Assembly (NCBI GenBank): GCA_947054505.1
Contig: CAMRWU010000001.1
Coordinates: forward strand, 280,464-344,463
Source: an uncultured Pseudomonadota bacterium
Lineage (GTDB): Bacteria > Pseudomonadota > Alphaproteobacteria > RF32 > CAG-239
Length of the DNA: 64,000 bases
Direction: 5' to 3'
Both the position numbers and the translations under genes were made by a program. The notes beneath the pieces are model-generated. The model ran no database searches. It saw nothing but the letters and a program-made list of their open reading frames with translations, and was not told where the DNA came from. Positions 8,450-17,576 of this stretch are shown piece after piece. The first letter of the stretch is position 1; every line of letters begins with the position of its first letter.

Positions 8450-11400
8450 ATGAGCGACTTTACTGAAAAACAAGAATTAGAGATTATCAATAGTCCGGAT
8501 TTTGCAAAGTTTTTAGAAGAGCGTCGCGCCGCCGGAAGTGATCGTATCAGCATCGATGATTTTTTGGATATTGCCGGCAATCAAGCAAAGTGGGAAAAGC
8601 GTTTTGCTCAGCAGACTGCGGAACAAGAGGATGCTAAAAAACCGGAACTGACGTTAGAGACAATGCAACAATATCTTGATGCGCTTGAAACAACGACAGA
8701 CAGTACAAACGATACCGCCCTCAATGAATATTTTGAAAATCTCCAAAAAGACAGTCATGACACATTAAACAGCATAGCAACCGGAGCATGGGTTTTTGCT
8801 CCGAATACTTATAACACGCCGGAAGCATATGAAACCACCAAAAAATTTATTGAAGATATGGTTGGCGGGTACTTTGAAACATCTGTCGGAGGGCAAAATA
8901 ACGATGTCCGCTTGAAAGAGGTTCATGACAAAGCGTTGGTGATGTTGGACGCCGCTCGCTTGGAATATGAAAAAAGCAAACAGACTTCAAATGATGATTT
9001 TACCAATGCCGACACTATTGTTGTTGATAATCCGACAAATGATGATGACAGTAATGTCGATAATATTATTCCACCGCTTCCCCCGATTGAAGAGGAAAAA
9101 GATGATGCCGATGGTGAAGAAGAAAAGAAACAAGGGATAGGGAATATTTATGATGAACCTGTAAATCCCCCCGTCAATCCTATCGAAGAAAAAATAGAAA
9201 AGCTTCGTCTTTTAAGTATGATTACGGATGATAATCGTATAGTCTTTAACGGGCTTCAGTTAGATGTCTTGGAAGCAATAGAAATTATCAGTGCCGATAA
9301 TGCTAATGAGGCGCGACAAAATTTAGAACAAGGTAATCCTGACCGCCTTTTTGATCTGGTTGAACAAGCAGATGGGTTATCCGGAGACAAACGTCGAGAA
9401 TATGATGTTAAGATCGCGGAAAGCATCTTGAATAACGAGAAAAATACGGAATGGGCTCCTCCGTCTGTTTTAGCCGATATTCACGATAGTCTGAAAAAGC
9501 ATATTTCAGAAGATAAAAAGAAGGATGAAAATGCGGATGTTTCTTCTTTGCAGGAGCTTTTAGATAAAGCCAATGTACAAATTGATAAATTATCAGAAGA
9601 TATGTCCAAAAAGCGTGGATATCACTATTCCGACATTATAAACATAGCAGATATTTATAATGGTTATGCTAAGATGTTCACCGCCAGAAAGGCTGATTTT
9701 AGCGACAGTCCGACACCGGAAGAACAAGCAAAAATCACTCAGATGGATGGAAATATATCCACTTTGTCGGAGATTCGGAAAGAATATGACACCTACTGGG
9801 GAATTGAAAACGTAACACAGCGTGATGACAGCCGTATTTCAGAGGCATATGATAAAGCCTTTCATCAAATGGAAAATATGACACTTGATGATGAAACCTT
9901 AGCGCTTTTGAAAAATGTAACGTTTTTAAATGCGGAAGGAGGAGCAGAAGCTCAATTCTCTGATGCCGGTGAAATTATTGAGGGAAGCAAGCTCGATAAA
10001 CTTATTAAACTAACGGCAAACGATGTCGCCATGAAAGCCATGGCCGGAGAAAAAGAGCTTACGGCTGAACAATTACGTGCAAATTTGCAAGAAACATTGC
10101 TGACGAATTTATATGCAGTGAATGCTTTTGAAAAATCATATAATGAAAATGGTGCCGGAACGGTTCTTGTTGAAAAAGATGAACTGACGCCAAGTAAAAA
10201 CGCGGCAGATGTCCAACAGTTCAAAGCGTTATTGGAAAATGAAGAGGCGATAACAATATCTGACGCGGCATACGTAGGATGGAAGCGCCGTAACATCAAT
10301 TCAGCAAAAGGTCTGGCTGAAAGATTAAGTGAAAAATTAGAGGCTAAAAACGCCACTGCTGTTGAAAAAATCTATGGTCGTGTTGCCAGTATTGACGGTG
10401 TATCGGGAAAAGGAGAACGCCCGCGTGAAAAAATGAGCGCTAAAGAGTTCCGAAAATATGCTGCAAAACGTTTGCTTAAAGATTTTTCAATGTCTGCCGG
10501 TATCGGTATGGGCTTTACTATTCTGACGGGAGCTCTCCGCGCTAAGGCCGGTGCAACATTAGCCACTGTTGTGGGGGTTGGTGTTGGTGTGACTGCGACA
10601 GCGGCAATGATTTGGAAACGCAAAAAGGATGCGAAGAAAAAAGGTGAAAAATATGGTTGGCGCCAATTCTTTAAGGATCCTCAAGCCATGATTGCTGTAG
10701 CAACAACAGCTTTAGCCAGTGCCGCGGTGGCAACAGCTCCCATTAGTCCGAGACTTTCCGGATTGTTGGGATATTCTGCTATCGCTTTAGGAACAGGCGG
10801 TAAAGGAATTGACATGTTCCAAAAATCACAAAATGATGCCGCCGGAATATCCAAATGGGAAGGTTTTCTCTGGGCGGCCGCTGATGCCGGAGTGACTTTT
10901 GGCGGTGTAATGGCAGGTAAAGCTGCGGGGCAAGCGGCTATAAACGCATGGAACAATGCTTTTCCGGATAACCATCTTTTCAGAGAAAACGCAGGTGTTG
11001 AAGCCAGACAGGGAGAAGAAATTGTTGAAACAAAAACACATGTAGAGCGTCATTATGATCCTGAAGTCGTTGAAACTTATAAAAATGCTTGCCAGAATTG
11101 GGTTGATAACGAGACTTTGATGAAAATGCATAATGATGCGATTGCCAAAGGCATGACATCAGATGAATTCTGGGTAAAAGCACACCATAGTATCATTAAC
11201 AATCCGGAAGGTGTTCCTGCCGAGTTTGGAACCAACAGAGCATATGTCGATAATACGGTTACGGGAACGGATTTTAAAACAGTGGATGATTTAAAGATAA
11301 TCCATTCTGATAATCATAATCTTATGGGAGAGTTAGCTCGCCAGGAATTTAATTTCTCATTAGACAGCCAAAAGGCTGCTGCAAGTTTCCTTGATTTTCA

Positions 11401-12337
11401 GCATGGTTCTGTCAATGTGGCACCGGAAGTAAATGATGCTTTACATCAATTTGATGATATTGCAAATCGTGTGGGCGGGGTCGGAAATGTTTCATCAACG
11501 CCGCATATTGTAAATCATTTGGGTGAGAATGCCGGATACAATCCGGAAACACAAGCTTTAGAGCTCAATGCACCGGAGGGAAGCGAAAGAACATGGACTT
11601 CGTATGCTAACAGTGACAGCATTTACACAGATGAAACTGTTACAACAACAGACGTTGTCGGACACAAGGTCGAGTTTGTTGATAAAACTGAAACTGTAAA
11701 AGGAATTCCAGCCCTTGTAGGACTTGTTAATGCCGGAAGAAAATTCAAAGACAGAATAGGCGCCTTGGCTGATAGTTTTCTTGGAAAAAAGAAGAAAATG
11801 TCGGAGCTTCAGCAAGAACCTAAAGCTCAGCTGCAACAGCAAGAACCTAAAACTCAGTTGCAGCAGCAAGAGCCTAAGACATCGCTGACACAAGATGAAG
11901 TCAATGAGATGTTGGATAAAGAATATCAAATTGTTCATGGTCATAAACCTAGTGAAAGAGAACGGGCTCGCTATAAACAGCTGGTTCAGAAAGAATGGTT
12001 ACAGGAGAGTACACCTTCTGCAGATTTTTGGGGGTATATGCAACAGCGTATGGATACTTTTGAAACCATGATTGGTACAGCCAAAGAACCTTTGGCAGAA
12101 AGCAATCAGGGGCTCAGTGATAAATATAAAGATGATATCAATCAGGCTCGCCAACGTATGTGGCAACTTCCGCAAGGAGAGCGAGGCACGGCTGATGTTA
12201 CGTTAACCGACTTCCGTCAACACATGGCAAAGTGTCTGTCAAATGATGGTCAATTAAGAGCAGAGGTCAGCGGGCGTCAAATTGATTCGAAAAAGGCTCC
12301 GGTTATTAATAAGCGGAATGAAGGAAGCTCTCTGTAA
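8450..12337 (+). CDS. Very large protein of unknown function (1295 aa)
   Basis: 1295 aa with a good ribosome site (GGAGA 10 bases upstream of the ATG). I recognise no family. There is no signal peptide. Residues 1-650 are acidic and mostly helical, with an Asp/Glu-rich low-complexity linker at about 190-235. Residues about 680-720 and 745-840 are hydrophobic and Gly/Ala-rich (for example ATLATVVGVGVGVTATAAMI) and could enter membranes. Residues 1120-1147 hold three copies of a QQEPK-x-x-L-x repeat, followed by a helical C-terminus. The gene stands alone between the toxin-like operon and a terminator. A structural, effector-like or surface role is possible but not supported directly. Confidence 0.75.
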   Translation: MSDFTEKQELEIINSPDFAKFLEERRAAGSDRISIDDFLDIAGNQAKWEKRFAQQTAEQEDAKKPELTLETMQQYLDALETTTDSTNDTALNEYFENLQKDSHDTLNSIATGAWVFAPNTYNTPEAYETTKKFIEDMVGGYFETSVGGQNNDVRLKEVHDKALVMLDAARLEYEKSKQTSNDDFTNADTIVVDNPTNDDDSNVDNIIPPLPPIEEEKDDADGEEEKKQGIGNIYDEPVNPPVNPIEEKIEKLRLLSMITDDNRIVFNGLQLDVLEAIEIISADNANEARQNLEQGNPDRLFDLVEQADGLSGDKRREYDVKIAESILNNEKNTEWAPPSVLADIHDSLKKHISEDKKKDENADVSSLQELLDKANVQIDKLSEDMSKKRGYHYSDIINIADIYNGYAKMFTARKADFSDSPTPEEQAKITQMDGNISTLSEIRKEYDTYWGIENVTQRDDSRISEAYDKAFHQMENMTLDDETLALLKNVTFLNAEGGAEAQFSDAGEIIEGSKLDKLIKLTANDVAMKAMAGEKELTAEQLRANLQETLLTNLYAVNAFEKSYNENGAGTVLVEKDELTPSKNAADVQQFKALLENEEAITISDAAYVGWKRRNINSAKGLAERLSEKLEAKNATAVEKIYGRVASIDGVSGKGERPREKMSAKEFRKYAAKRLLKDFSMSAGIGMGFTILTGALRAKAGATLATVVGVGVGVTATAAMIWKRKKDAKKKGEKYGWRQFFKDPQAMIAVATTALASAAVATAPISPRLSGLLGYSAIALGTGGKGIDMFQKSQNDAAGISKWEGFLWAAADAGVTFGGVMAGKAAGQAAINAWNNAFPDNHLFRENAGVEARQGEEIVETKTHVERHYDPEVVETYKNACQNWVDNETLMKMHNDAIAKGMTSDEFWVKAHHSIINNPEGVPAEFGTNRAYVDNTVTGTDFKTVDDLKIIHSDNHNLMGELARQEFNFSLDSQKAAASFLDFQHGSVNVAPEVNDALHQFDDIANRVGGVGNVSSTPHIVNHLGENAGYNPETQALELNAPEGSERTWTSYANSDSIYTDETVTTTDVVGHKVEFVDKTETVKGIPALVGLVNAGRKFKDRIGALADSFLGKKKKMSELQQEPKAQLQQQEPKTQLQQQEPKTSLTQDEVNEMLDKEYQIVHGHKPSERERARYKQLVQKEWLQESTPSADFWGYMQQRMDTFETMIGTAKEPLAESNQGLSDKYKDDINQARQRMWQLPQGERGTADVTLTDFRQHMAKCLSNDGQLRAEVSGRQIDSKKAPVINKRNEGSSL
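11810..11890 (+). repeat. Three tandem 27-bp repeats inside the 1295-aa gene
   Basis: Units at 11810-11836, 11837-11863 and 11864-11890 encode QQEPKAQLQ, QQEPKTQLQ and QQEPKTSLT. The first two differ at only three bases, so the copy number may vary by slippage. Confidence 0.8.
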
Positions 12338-12349
12338 CCTCTGAAAGAA

Positions 12350-12379
12350 AAATCCTCGATATTTATCGGGGATTTTTTG
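12350..12379 (+). terminator. Terminator after the 1295-aa gene
   Basis: The stem CCTCGATA / TATCGGGG-like is followed by a T-run. Confidence 0.65.
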
Positions 12380-12382
12380 TTT

Positions 12383-12459
12383 TGGCGTCAGCGGCGGGAC
12401 TCGAACCCACTACCCACAGTTTAGGAAACTGTTGCTCTATCCTGATGAGCTACGCCGAC
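12383..12459 (-). tRNA. tRNA-Arg (anticodon CCU)
   Basis: 77 nt. The acceptor stem GTCGGCG pairs with CGCTGAC (one G-U). The D arm is GCTC/GAGC. The anticodon stem ACAGT/ACTGT surrounds the loop TTCCTAA. The T arm GTGGG-TTCGAGT-CCCGC is complete and the 3' CCA is encoded. The anticodon CCU reads the rare Arg codon AGG. Confidence 0.95.
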
Positions 12460-12504
12460 GCAACAAATTTTTTATAACGAGGCTTTGTAAAAAAAGCAAG
12501 TGTT

Positions 12505-13620
12505 TTACTTCTTTTCCGCCGCCAGTTTTTCTAAAAATCTGATTTGGATATCAGCAATTTTTAAAACTGAATCAACTTCCACAAATTCGCCTGCTGCGTG
12601 CATACCGTCGCCGGTTCCCGAATGCATGATAACAGTAGAGCCTTTGACGGCAAATTCACGAGAATCTGTTGCGCCGCCGATGTGTTCAAACTCGAGTGTT
12701 TTGCCCAAAATTGTTTCGGCAAAATGCTTATAATCTAAAATATAGGGATTGTTTTCATCCATAACAACCGGCGTGCTGTCGGACACGATTTTATAGGTAA
12801 CACCAGCAACCAGACATCTGTCCAGATTCTTTTTTAAGTCTTCGACACAGGATGTTTCCACCAAGCGAAAGTCGCACAGTGTTTCGCAATAATTGCTGAT
12901 GATATTGGAAACCTTGCCGCCGCAGATTTTTGCAAAATGCACGGTGTCAATCCATTTATCTGCGGGATTCGTTCCGTTTTTTGAAAAGTATGGATAAATC
13001 TTGCGAATGTTGTTCAAAACATGGAGCATATTTTCATTAGCATCGATTCCGTCCCAAGGAGTTGAGCCATGTGCTTCCAACCCATGAGAAGTGATTTTAA
13101 CAAAAACCGGATTTTTGCACTTGGTAACAATCTTCAAAATATCGCCGCCAACATCATTGTCTAAAACAATTTTGGCGGTGATTTGCGGATGTGCTTTCAA
13201 AAAGGCTTCCGTTCCCTTGCTTCCCTTTTCTTCATCGGTAGAAAGGATGACGCCGAATTTGAGAGGCAGGCGATGTTGCAAAACATATTCCATGGAATTC
13301 AGCGCCACAGCGGCAAAAGACTTCATATCCAAAGTGCCGCGCCCAAACATTTTTCCATCTTTAATATAGGGCGAAAACATATCATCTTCAGCTGGAACAA
13401 CATCAACATGCCCCAAAACTAAAGCATCAAAATCTTCACTGTCGGTGTTGCGGATAAATATAACCGGCGCAGTTTGTTCATCGGCCCTGAAAATATCAAC
13501 TTTGGCATCTGTTTGCAAAAAAAGACTCTTAATATAATCAAGGCATTTATTTATTTCTTCGCAATTTCCGGTCTCTGTGCGAAATTTAATCAGGTTTTGC
13601 GCCGTTTCTAAAATATCCAT
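12505..13620 (-). CDS. M20-family amidohydrolase, acetylornithine deacetylase/succinyl-DAP desuccinylase type
   Basis: 371 aa. Metal-binding motifs of the M20 family are clear: LGHVDVVPAED with the first His/Asp, the GRGTLDMKS block with the bridging Asp, and DEEKGSKGT with the catalytic Glu. HSGTGDGMHAAGEFVEVD supplies the C-terminal His. Such enzymes remove an acyl or aminoacyl group from an amino acid in a two-zinc site. ArgE and DapE are the best guesses, but carboxypeptidase-like members look alike, so no gene symbol is given. It is a single gene transcribed toward the tRNA-Arg. Confidence 0.85.
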   Translation of the reverse strand: MDILETAQNLIKFRTETGNCEEINKCLDYIKSLFLQTDAKVDIFRADEQTAPVIFIRNTDSEDFDALVLGHVDVVPAEDDMFSPYIKDGKMFGRGTLDMKSFAAVALNSMEYVLQHRLPLKFGVILSTDEEKGSKGTEAFLKAHPQITAKIVLDNDVGGDILKIVTKCKNPVFVKITSHGLEAHGSTPWDGIDANENMLHVLNNIRKIYPYFSKNGTNPADKWIDTVHFAKICGGKVSNIISNYCETLCDFRLVETSCVEDLKKNLDRCLVAGVTYKIVSDSTPVVMDENNPYILDYKHFAETILGKTLEFEHIGGATDSREFAVKGSTVIMHSGTGDGMHAAGEFVEVDSVLKIADIQIRFLEKLAAEKK

Positions 13621-13719
13621 AATTTTTTCCTTTTAACTTTATTGTTTTTTACGTTTTATTCACACAATGTAGTCATAATAATCGTCAAGAGAATAACAAA
13701 GAATTAAAAAGGTGGAAAA

Positions 13720-14226
13720 ATGCGGATAATTTTTAGTGTGTTGATGAGCCTTCTTTTTTCAATCAGCCTTGCTTTTGCTCAGGATGGTGCGGATGAGGGA
13801 GAAACGGGGTTGACGTTGCCGCGTTTTGTTTCTCTGCGTTCCAACCATATTAACGCGCGTTCCGGTCCGGGGGCTCGTTATCCCATAGAATGGGTTTATA
13901 TGCAAAAATACGCACCGGTAGAAATTGTTGCCGAGTTTGAATTGTGGCGCAAAATCAAAGATTGGCAGGGATCGGAATCTTGGGTTCATAAATCGATGTT
14001 AGCCGGCAAACGTTATGCCAAAGTAACAACCCCCGGCGAAAACAATATTTATGAAAAATCAGATTATAAATCCAAAGTTATTGCCAAGGTTGAGGATGAG
14101 GTTGTTGGTGAAATCAGCAAATGTCCGGCTGTGAATGCCTTTTGCCGGATTAAGTTTGGAAACATCGAAGGCTGGATTCCCAAACAGAATTTATACGGCG
14201 TTTATGCCAATGAGGTAATAGATTAA
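13720..14226 (+). CDS. Secreted bacterial SH3-domain protein
   Basis: 168 aa with a clear signal peptide (residues 1-20, ending LAFAQ). Residues 33-90 match a bacterial SH3 domain: SLRSNHINARSGPGARYPIE, then VEIVAEFELWRKIKDWQGSE and WVHKSML. A second, weaker SH3-like unit follows (TTPGENNIYEKSDYKSKVI ... GWIPKQNLYG). Such proteins bind peptidoglycan or help envelope complexes in alphaproteobacteria. Good GGTGG ribosome site. A terminator shared with the convergent HAD gene follows. Confidence 0.85.
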   Translation: MRIIFSVLMSLLFSISLAFAQDGADEGETGLTLPRFVSLRSNHINARSGPGARYPIEWVYMQKYAPVEIVAEFELWRKIKDWQGSESWVHKSMLAGKRYAKVTTPGENNIYEKSDYKSKVIAKVEDEVVGEISKCPAVNAFCRIKFGNIEGWIPKQNLYGVYANEVID

Positions 14227-14228
14227 AC

Positions 14229-14262
14229 AAAACCCCTTGTTCGATGAGAACAAGGGGTTTTC
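14229..14262. terminator. Bidirectional terminator between SH3 and HAD genes
   Basis: Near-perfect stem AAAACCCCTTGTTC / GAACAAGGGGTTTT with a 5-base loop serves both convergent genes. Confidence 0.85.
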
Positions 14263-14263
14263 C

Positions 14264-15109
14264 TTAGAGCAGAGTAATGTAGTGTGTCGGAATGATGCCT
14301 GTTTTTTCGGCAAAGCGCGTGAGATCGGCTTCTCCGGCTTTGAGCATTCGTTCGTAAGACACGCCACATGATGTGAGAATAGTGTCGATACCGGCGTTTT
14401 GTCCGCCAAGGATATCTGTTTCGAGCATATCTCCAACCATTGCGATTTCAGAACGGTCAACGGTTTCATCAGCGAGCGCCTCCTCAAAGAGGTAGGGATC
14501 GGGTTTGCCGATGTAGCGGACGGTTCCTCCGTTTTTTTCGTAATAGTCGGCGAGAGCCCCTGCACGAACAGCCATTCCGCCCACTTGGTTGGAATGACTC
14601 AGTTGGTCCGGATTGACACATAACATCGGCTTCTTTAGAGAGAGGAGCTTGTCCAAAGCGGCGGCATAGCGGCCGATGTTTCCTTGTTCACTCCATTTGC
14701 CGTTGTTATAGTTTAGCGGTTCTCCGGCGAAGATGATATCTGCGCCCTGTGGTGATATTGCCTTGACATAGGGAGTACCTTCGAAAATATCAAGCGGATG
14801 CCAACCGATGAGCCAGTAGCGAACCGGCTTGTTTTCTTTTAGCATCAGATTGTGGGCGGCTTGTCCGGATGTCATCAGACTATCGTAGTGATATCCTTTT
14901 ACCATTCCCTTGGCTTCCCACATTTTTTCGACCGTTGCCGACAGGCAGGGATAGTTGGAAAGAAGAATGATTTTTTTACCGTCCTTACGCAGGGTAACCA
15001 TATGCTCCAGTGCTCTGGGAAAGAATTCCGTTCCTTTCCAGATAACACCATACAGGTCAAGGACAAAGACTTTGTATTTGTCCTCCAGATCCAGAATGTT
15101 TCTGTTCAT
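14264..15109 (-). CDS. HAD-superfamily class IIA hydrolase (TIGR01459 type)
   Basis: 281 aa. The nucleophile block is VFVLDLYGVIWKG with Asp at residue 18. The aromatic residue two positions on (Tyr) replaces the usual second Asp, matching the DxW variant typical of this subfamily. IILLSNYP is motif II, and MVGDMLETDILGGQNAGIDT gives the metal-binding acidic residues of motif IV. Members are small-molecule phosphatases (NagD-like); the substrate is unknown. The family is mostly alphaproteobacterial, which supports the assignment of the window. Confidence 0.88.
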   Translation of the reverse strand: MNRNILDLEDKYKVFVLDLYGVIWKGTEFFPRALEHMVTLRKDGKKIILLSNYPCLSATVEKMWEAKGMVKGYHYDSLMTSGQAAHNLMLKENKPVRYWLIGWHPLDIFEGTPYVKAISPQGADIIFAGEPLNYNNGKWSEQGNIGRYAAALDKLLSLKKPMLCVNPDQLSHSNQVGGMAVRAGALADYYEKNGGTVRYIGKPDPYLFEEALADETVDRSEIAMVGDMLETDILGGQNAGIDTILTSCGVSYERMLKAGEADLTRFAEKTGIIPTHYITLL

Positions 15110-15206
15110 AACGTGGTTTGTATAATTTAATAAATATTTTTTTTCAGCACCAACCTATGGCATAAAATAACTTTTGTCCAGTATTTTGTTAAAAAATGTT
15201 GAACGG

Positions 15207-15235
15207 CTTGACTTTCGAGAATTTTAAACCTAAAT
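15207..15235 (+). promoter_or_regulatory. Sigma-32-like heat-shock promoter of dnaJ
   Basis: CTTGACT at 15207-15213, a 14-nt spacer, then ACCTAAAT at 15228-15235. This fits the heat-shock consensus (CTTGAAA, 11-16 nt, CCCCATNT) and lies 38 bp before the dnaJ ATG. Two other chaperone genes here have the same layout. Confidence 0.65.
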
Positions 15236-15273
15236 ACAAACTAAGAAGACAACACTTTAACTAAAGCATAAAA

Positions 15274-16419
15274 ATGAACGAAGAAACAGACTATTACGAA
15301 CTCTTGGAAATCAGCAAAACCGCCAGTAGTGATGAGATTAAAAAATCTTTCCGCCGTTTGGCAATGAAATACCATCCCGATCGCAATCCGAATGATAAGG
15401 TGGCGGAACAAAAGTTTAAAGAAATCAACGAAGCTTATGAGGTTTTAAAAGACGAGCAAAAGCGAGCGGCTTATGACCGTTACGGCAAACAAGCCTTCGC
15501 CGGAGGTATGGGCGGTGGCGGCAACCCGTTTGGCGGATTCGAATTTAATTTTGGCGCCGGCGGATTTTCTGATATCTTTTCTGAGGTTTTTTCCGATTTT
15601 ATGGGTGGTGGTGCACGTCGTCAGTCATATGCTCGCAGAGGAGCCGATGTTCGCTATAATATGGAAATCACACTTGAGGAAGCATTTTCAGGCGTTGAAA
15701 AAGAAATTAAAATCCCGTCTACCGAAACCTGTGAAGAATGTCATGGTCACGGAACAAAAGATGGTAAAGAAGCTCCGATTTGTGAAATGTGTCACGGTAG
15801 CGGTAAAGTCAGAATGCAGCGTGGTGGCTTTTTCATTGTCGAACAAGAATGCCCGAAATGTCATGGAACCGGTCGTGTTTTGAAAGATGCTTGTTCCAAA
15901 TGTAAGGGAGCGGGCGTGTTGCATAAGGAAAAGATGATTAAAGTCAAGATACCTGCCGGTATTGAGGATGATACCAGAATGCGCATTGCCGGCGCCGGTG
16001 AAGCTGGAAGCCGTGGTGGGGAAAATGGCGATTTATATGTGTTTATCACAATTAAACCCCATAAGCTTTACAGCCGCGAAGGCGCCAGTCTTTATACGCG
16101 CGTGCCTATTTCCATGTGTTGTGCGGCTTTAGGCGGAAAACTTGATATCCCGTCGATTGACGGAGAGAAAATTGAACTCTCTGTTGAAGCCGGTGCCCAA
16201 AACGATCAAGTCATAAAAATCAAAAATCAGGGTATGACAATAATGCGTTCTGCCAAACGAGGAGATTTGTTTGTGAAATTGCGGGTTGAAACACCCGTCA
16301 ACCTGTCGTCCCGTCAGAAAGAGTTGCTGGAAGAGTTCCGTTCTATCAGCAAAGACGATACTTGTCAGCCTGAATCAAAAAGCTTTTTTGATAAGATTAA
16401 GGACCTGTTTGTGGCATAA
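15274..16419 (+). CDS. dnaJ: Chaperone protein DnaJ
   Basis: 381 aa, the full type I Hsp40. The J domain spans residues 1-70 with KYHPDRNPND carrying the HPD that stimulates DnaK. A Gly/Phe-rich linker covers about 75-125. Four zinc-binding repeats follow: CEECHGHG, CEMCHGSG, CPKCHGTG and CSKCKGAG. The C-terminal substrate-binding domains end near residue 380. It delivers unfolded clients to DnaK and drives its ATPase. dnaK is not adjacent (58.4 kb), so the usual dnaK-dnaJ operon is broken here. A heat-shock-type promoter precedes it. Confidence 0.97.
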   Translation: MNEETDYYELLEISKTASSDEIKKSFRRLAMKYHPDRNPNDKVAEQKFKEINEAYEVLKDEQKRAAYDRYGKQAFAGGMGGGGNPFGGFEFNFGAGGFSDIFSEVFSDFMGGGARRQSYARRGADVRYNMEITLEEAFSGVEKEIKIPSTETCEECHGHGTKDGKEAPICEMCHGSGKVRMQRGGFFIVEQECPKCHGTGRVLKDACSKCKGAGVLHKEKMIKVKIPAGIEDDTRMRIAGAGEAGSRGGENGDLYVFITIKPHKLYSREGASLYTRVPISMCCAALGGKLDIPSIDGEKIELSVEAGAQNDQVIKIKNQGMTIMRSAKRGDLFVKLRVETPVNLSSRQKELLEEFRSISKDDTCQPESKSFFDKIKDLFVA

Positions 16420-16493
16420 ATTTCCGTGCTTTTTTAAAGGTGCGATGATAATTTAAGTTCATAAAAGAATTATTAGATTATCTGATTTGGCTT

Positions 16494-16706
16494 GTGCAAG
16501 AAATTGCCTGTGTGTATTCAGGCGACTACAGCGACTTTGATAGTCATCATCTGAAAAACGCTTGGGGAAACCGGATATGTTCGGATGAGGAGGATTACAG
16601 AAGAATGTGTGTGGAAATGAAAATGCCCGTACACACCAATCTCATTCTTCCGGAAATCTTCAGCAAAGAAAAACTGAATAATTTTTTCAATGCGTATGCT
16701 CTGTAA
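16494..16706 (+). CDS. Small hypothetical protein, start uncertain
   Basis: 70 aa from a GTG start. The frame stays open and looks coding upstream to 16452 (reading FIKELLDYLIWLVQ), but no ATG, GTG or TTG lies there, so either the GTG at 16494 is used without a ribosome site or the 5' end is damaged. The product has no recognisable domain (for example SDFDSHHLKNAWGNRICSDE). A strong terminator right after the stop supports transcription. Confidence 0.45.
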   Translation: MQEIACVYSGDYSDFDSHHLKNAWGNRICSDEEDYRRMCVEMKMPVHTNLILPEIFSKEKLNNFFNAYAL

Positions 16707-16738
16707 AAAAAGCGCTCCTTTGGGGGCGCTTTTTTGTT
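16706..16738 (+). terminator. Terminator after the small hypothetical gene
   Basis: AAAAAAAGCGCTCC / GGGGGCGCTTTTTT hairpin. Confidence 0.8.
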
Positions 16739-16795
16739 GAATTTTGTTTTTGCAGACATACATAAAAAACATTATTTCGTTTTAAGGATAAAGAG

Positions 16796-17095
16796 ATGAT
16801 AAAAAGAAGTGTTGTTTTGTTGGCAATAGCTTTGTCTGCATGTGTATCAGATGCATATTTGACGCATAGTAGCGAATATTTGTGTGGCACACAGCTTGTG
16901 TCTGTGGGATATATCAGTGATGGCGGCATAGTTGTTGATGTCGATGGCAATCAGATGTATTTGAACAAATGCTTAGGCGGATGCGGAAACAGTTATCAGG
17001 ATATAACCGGAAACACCCTGTTTTGGAAAAATGGAAACAAGGCTTACCTTAAAGTTGGAACTTTGACCTATCCGACATGCAGTAGCTTGTTTTAA
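16796..17095 (+). CDS. MliC-like lipoprotein (C-type lysozyme inhibitor family)
   Basis: 99 aa. The signal peptide ends in a lipobox (ALSAC, Cys 16). The body has the MliC/PliC pattern: a Cys in SSEYLCGTQLVSVGY, a central NQMYLNKC segment, then NTLFWKNGNKAYLKVG and a final Cys. MliC proteins sit in the outer membrane facing the periplasm and block host lysozyme. The paired cysteines are present, but the usual SGxxY core is only loosely kept (GNSYQD). Family call is moderate. Confidence 0.6.
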   Translation: MIKRSVVLLAIALSACVSDAYLTHSSEYLCGTQLVSVGYISDGGIVVDVDGNQMYLNKCLGGCGNSYQDITGNTLFWKNGNKAYLKVGTLTYPTCSSLF

Positions 17096-17154
17096 GTAAT
17101 TTCTTACGCCGGACAGAAAAGCAAAATATATTGAGAATGTATTTCTAATTTTAG

Positions 17155-17190
17155 AAAAGAGCATGGAACGAGTAATCTCTGCTCTTTTTT
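17155..17190 (+). terminator. Possible terminator after MliC-like gene
   Basis: AAAAGAGC and GCTCTTTTTT flank an 18-nt loop; long loop, so moderate support. Confidence 0.45.
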
Positions 17191-17234
17191 GTGAACCGAA
17201 ACTTAGTTCAAATCTTCCCAAAACAATCCATAAC

Positions 17235-17267
17235 AAAACCCCGCTTAATTTAAGCGGGGTTTTGTTA
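17235..17267. terminator. Symmetric terminator beside tRNA-Arg(ACG)
   Basis: AAAACCCCGCTTAA / TTAAGCGGGGTTTT is a perfect palindrome, usable on either strand; it lies just 3' of the minus-strand tRNA. Confidence 0.8.
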
Positions 17268-17344
17268 TGGCGCGCCCGGCAGGATTCGAACTTACAACCT
17301 TCTGATCCGTAGTCAGATGCTCTATCCAATTGAGCTACGGGCGC
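17268..17344 (-). tRNA. tRNA-Arg (anticodon ACG)
   Basis: 77 nt. Acceptor GCGCCCG/CGGGCGC is perfect. The anticodon stem TCTGA/TCAGA holds the loop CTACGGA. The T loop is TTCGAAT and the CCA is encoded. ACG is normally edited to ICG and reads CGT, CGC and CGA. Confidence 0.96.
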
Positions 17345-17576
17345 ATCGTTTTGACAACAGAAACTTTATTACAGCTTTTTAATTTTATTTGCAAGCAAAA
17401 TTTTCAAATAATTTAAAAGAATTTTAATTTATTCTGTTTATTGTGAATATAAGCAAAAATATAACCCCCAAAATATCAACTTTATCGTTTGTTTTTTTGC
17501 AAAAATTTCTTTACAAAAGACGGTAATGGTGTAAAAAACAAAATGTACGTAGTTTTTTTATAAGGTGCTTTATTCA

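Noticed and set aside
16973..17329. 118-aa frame antisense to the MliC-like gene and tRNA-Arg
   Set aside because: Covers a tRNA complement and a terminator palindrome; not a gene.
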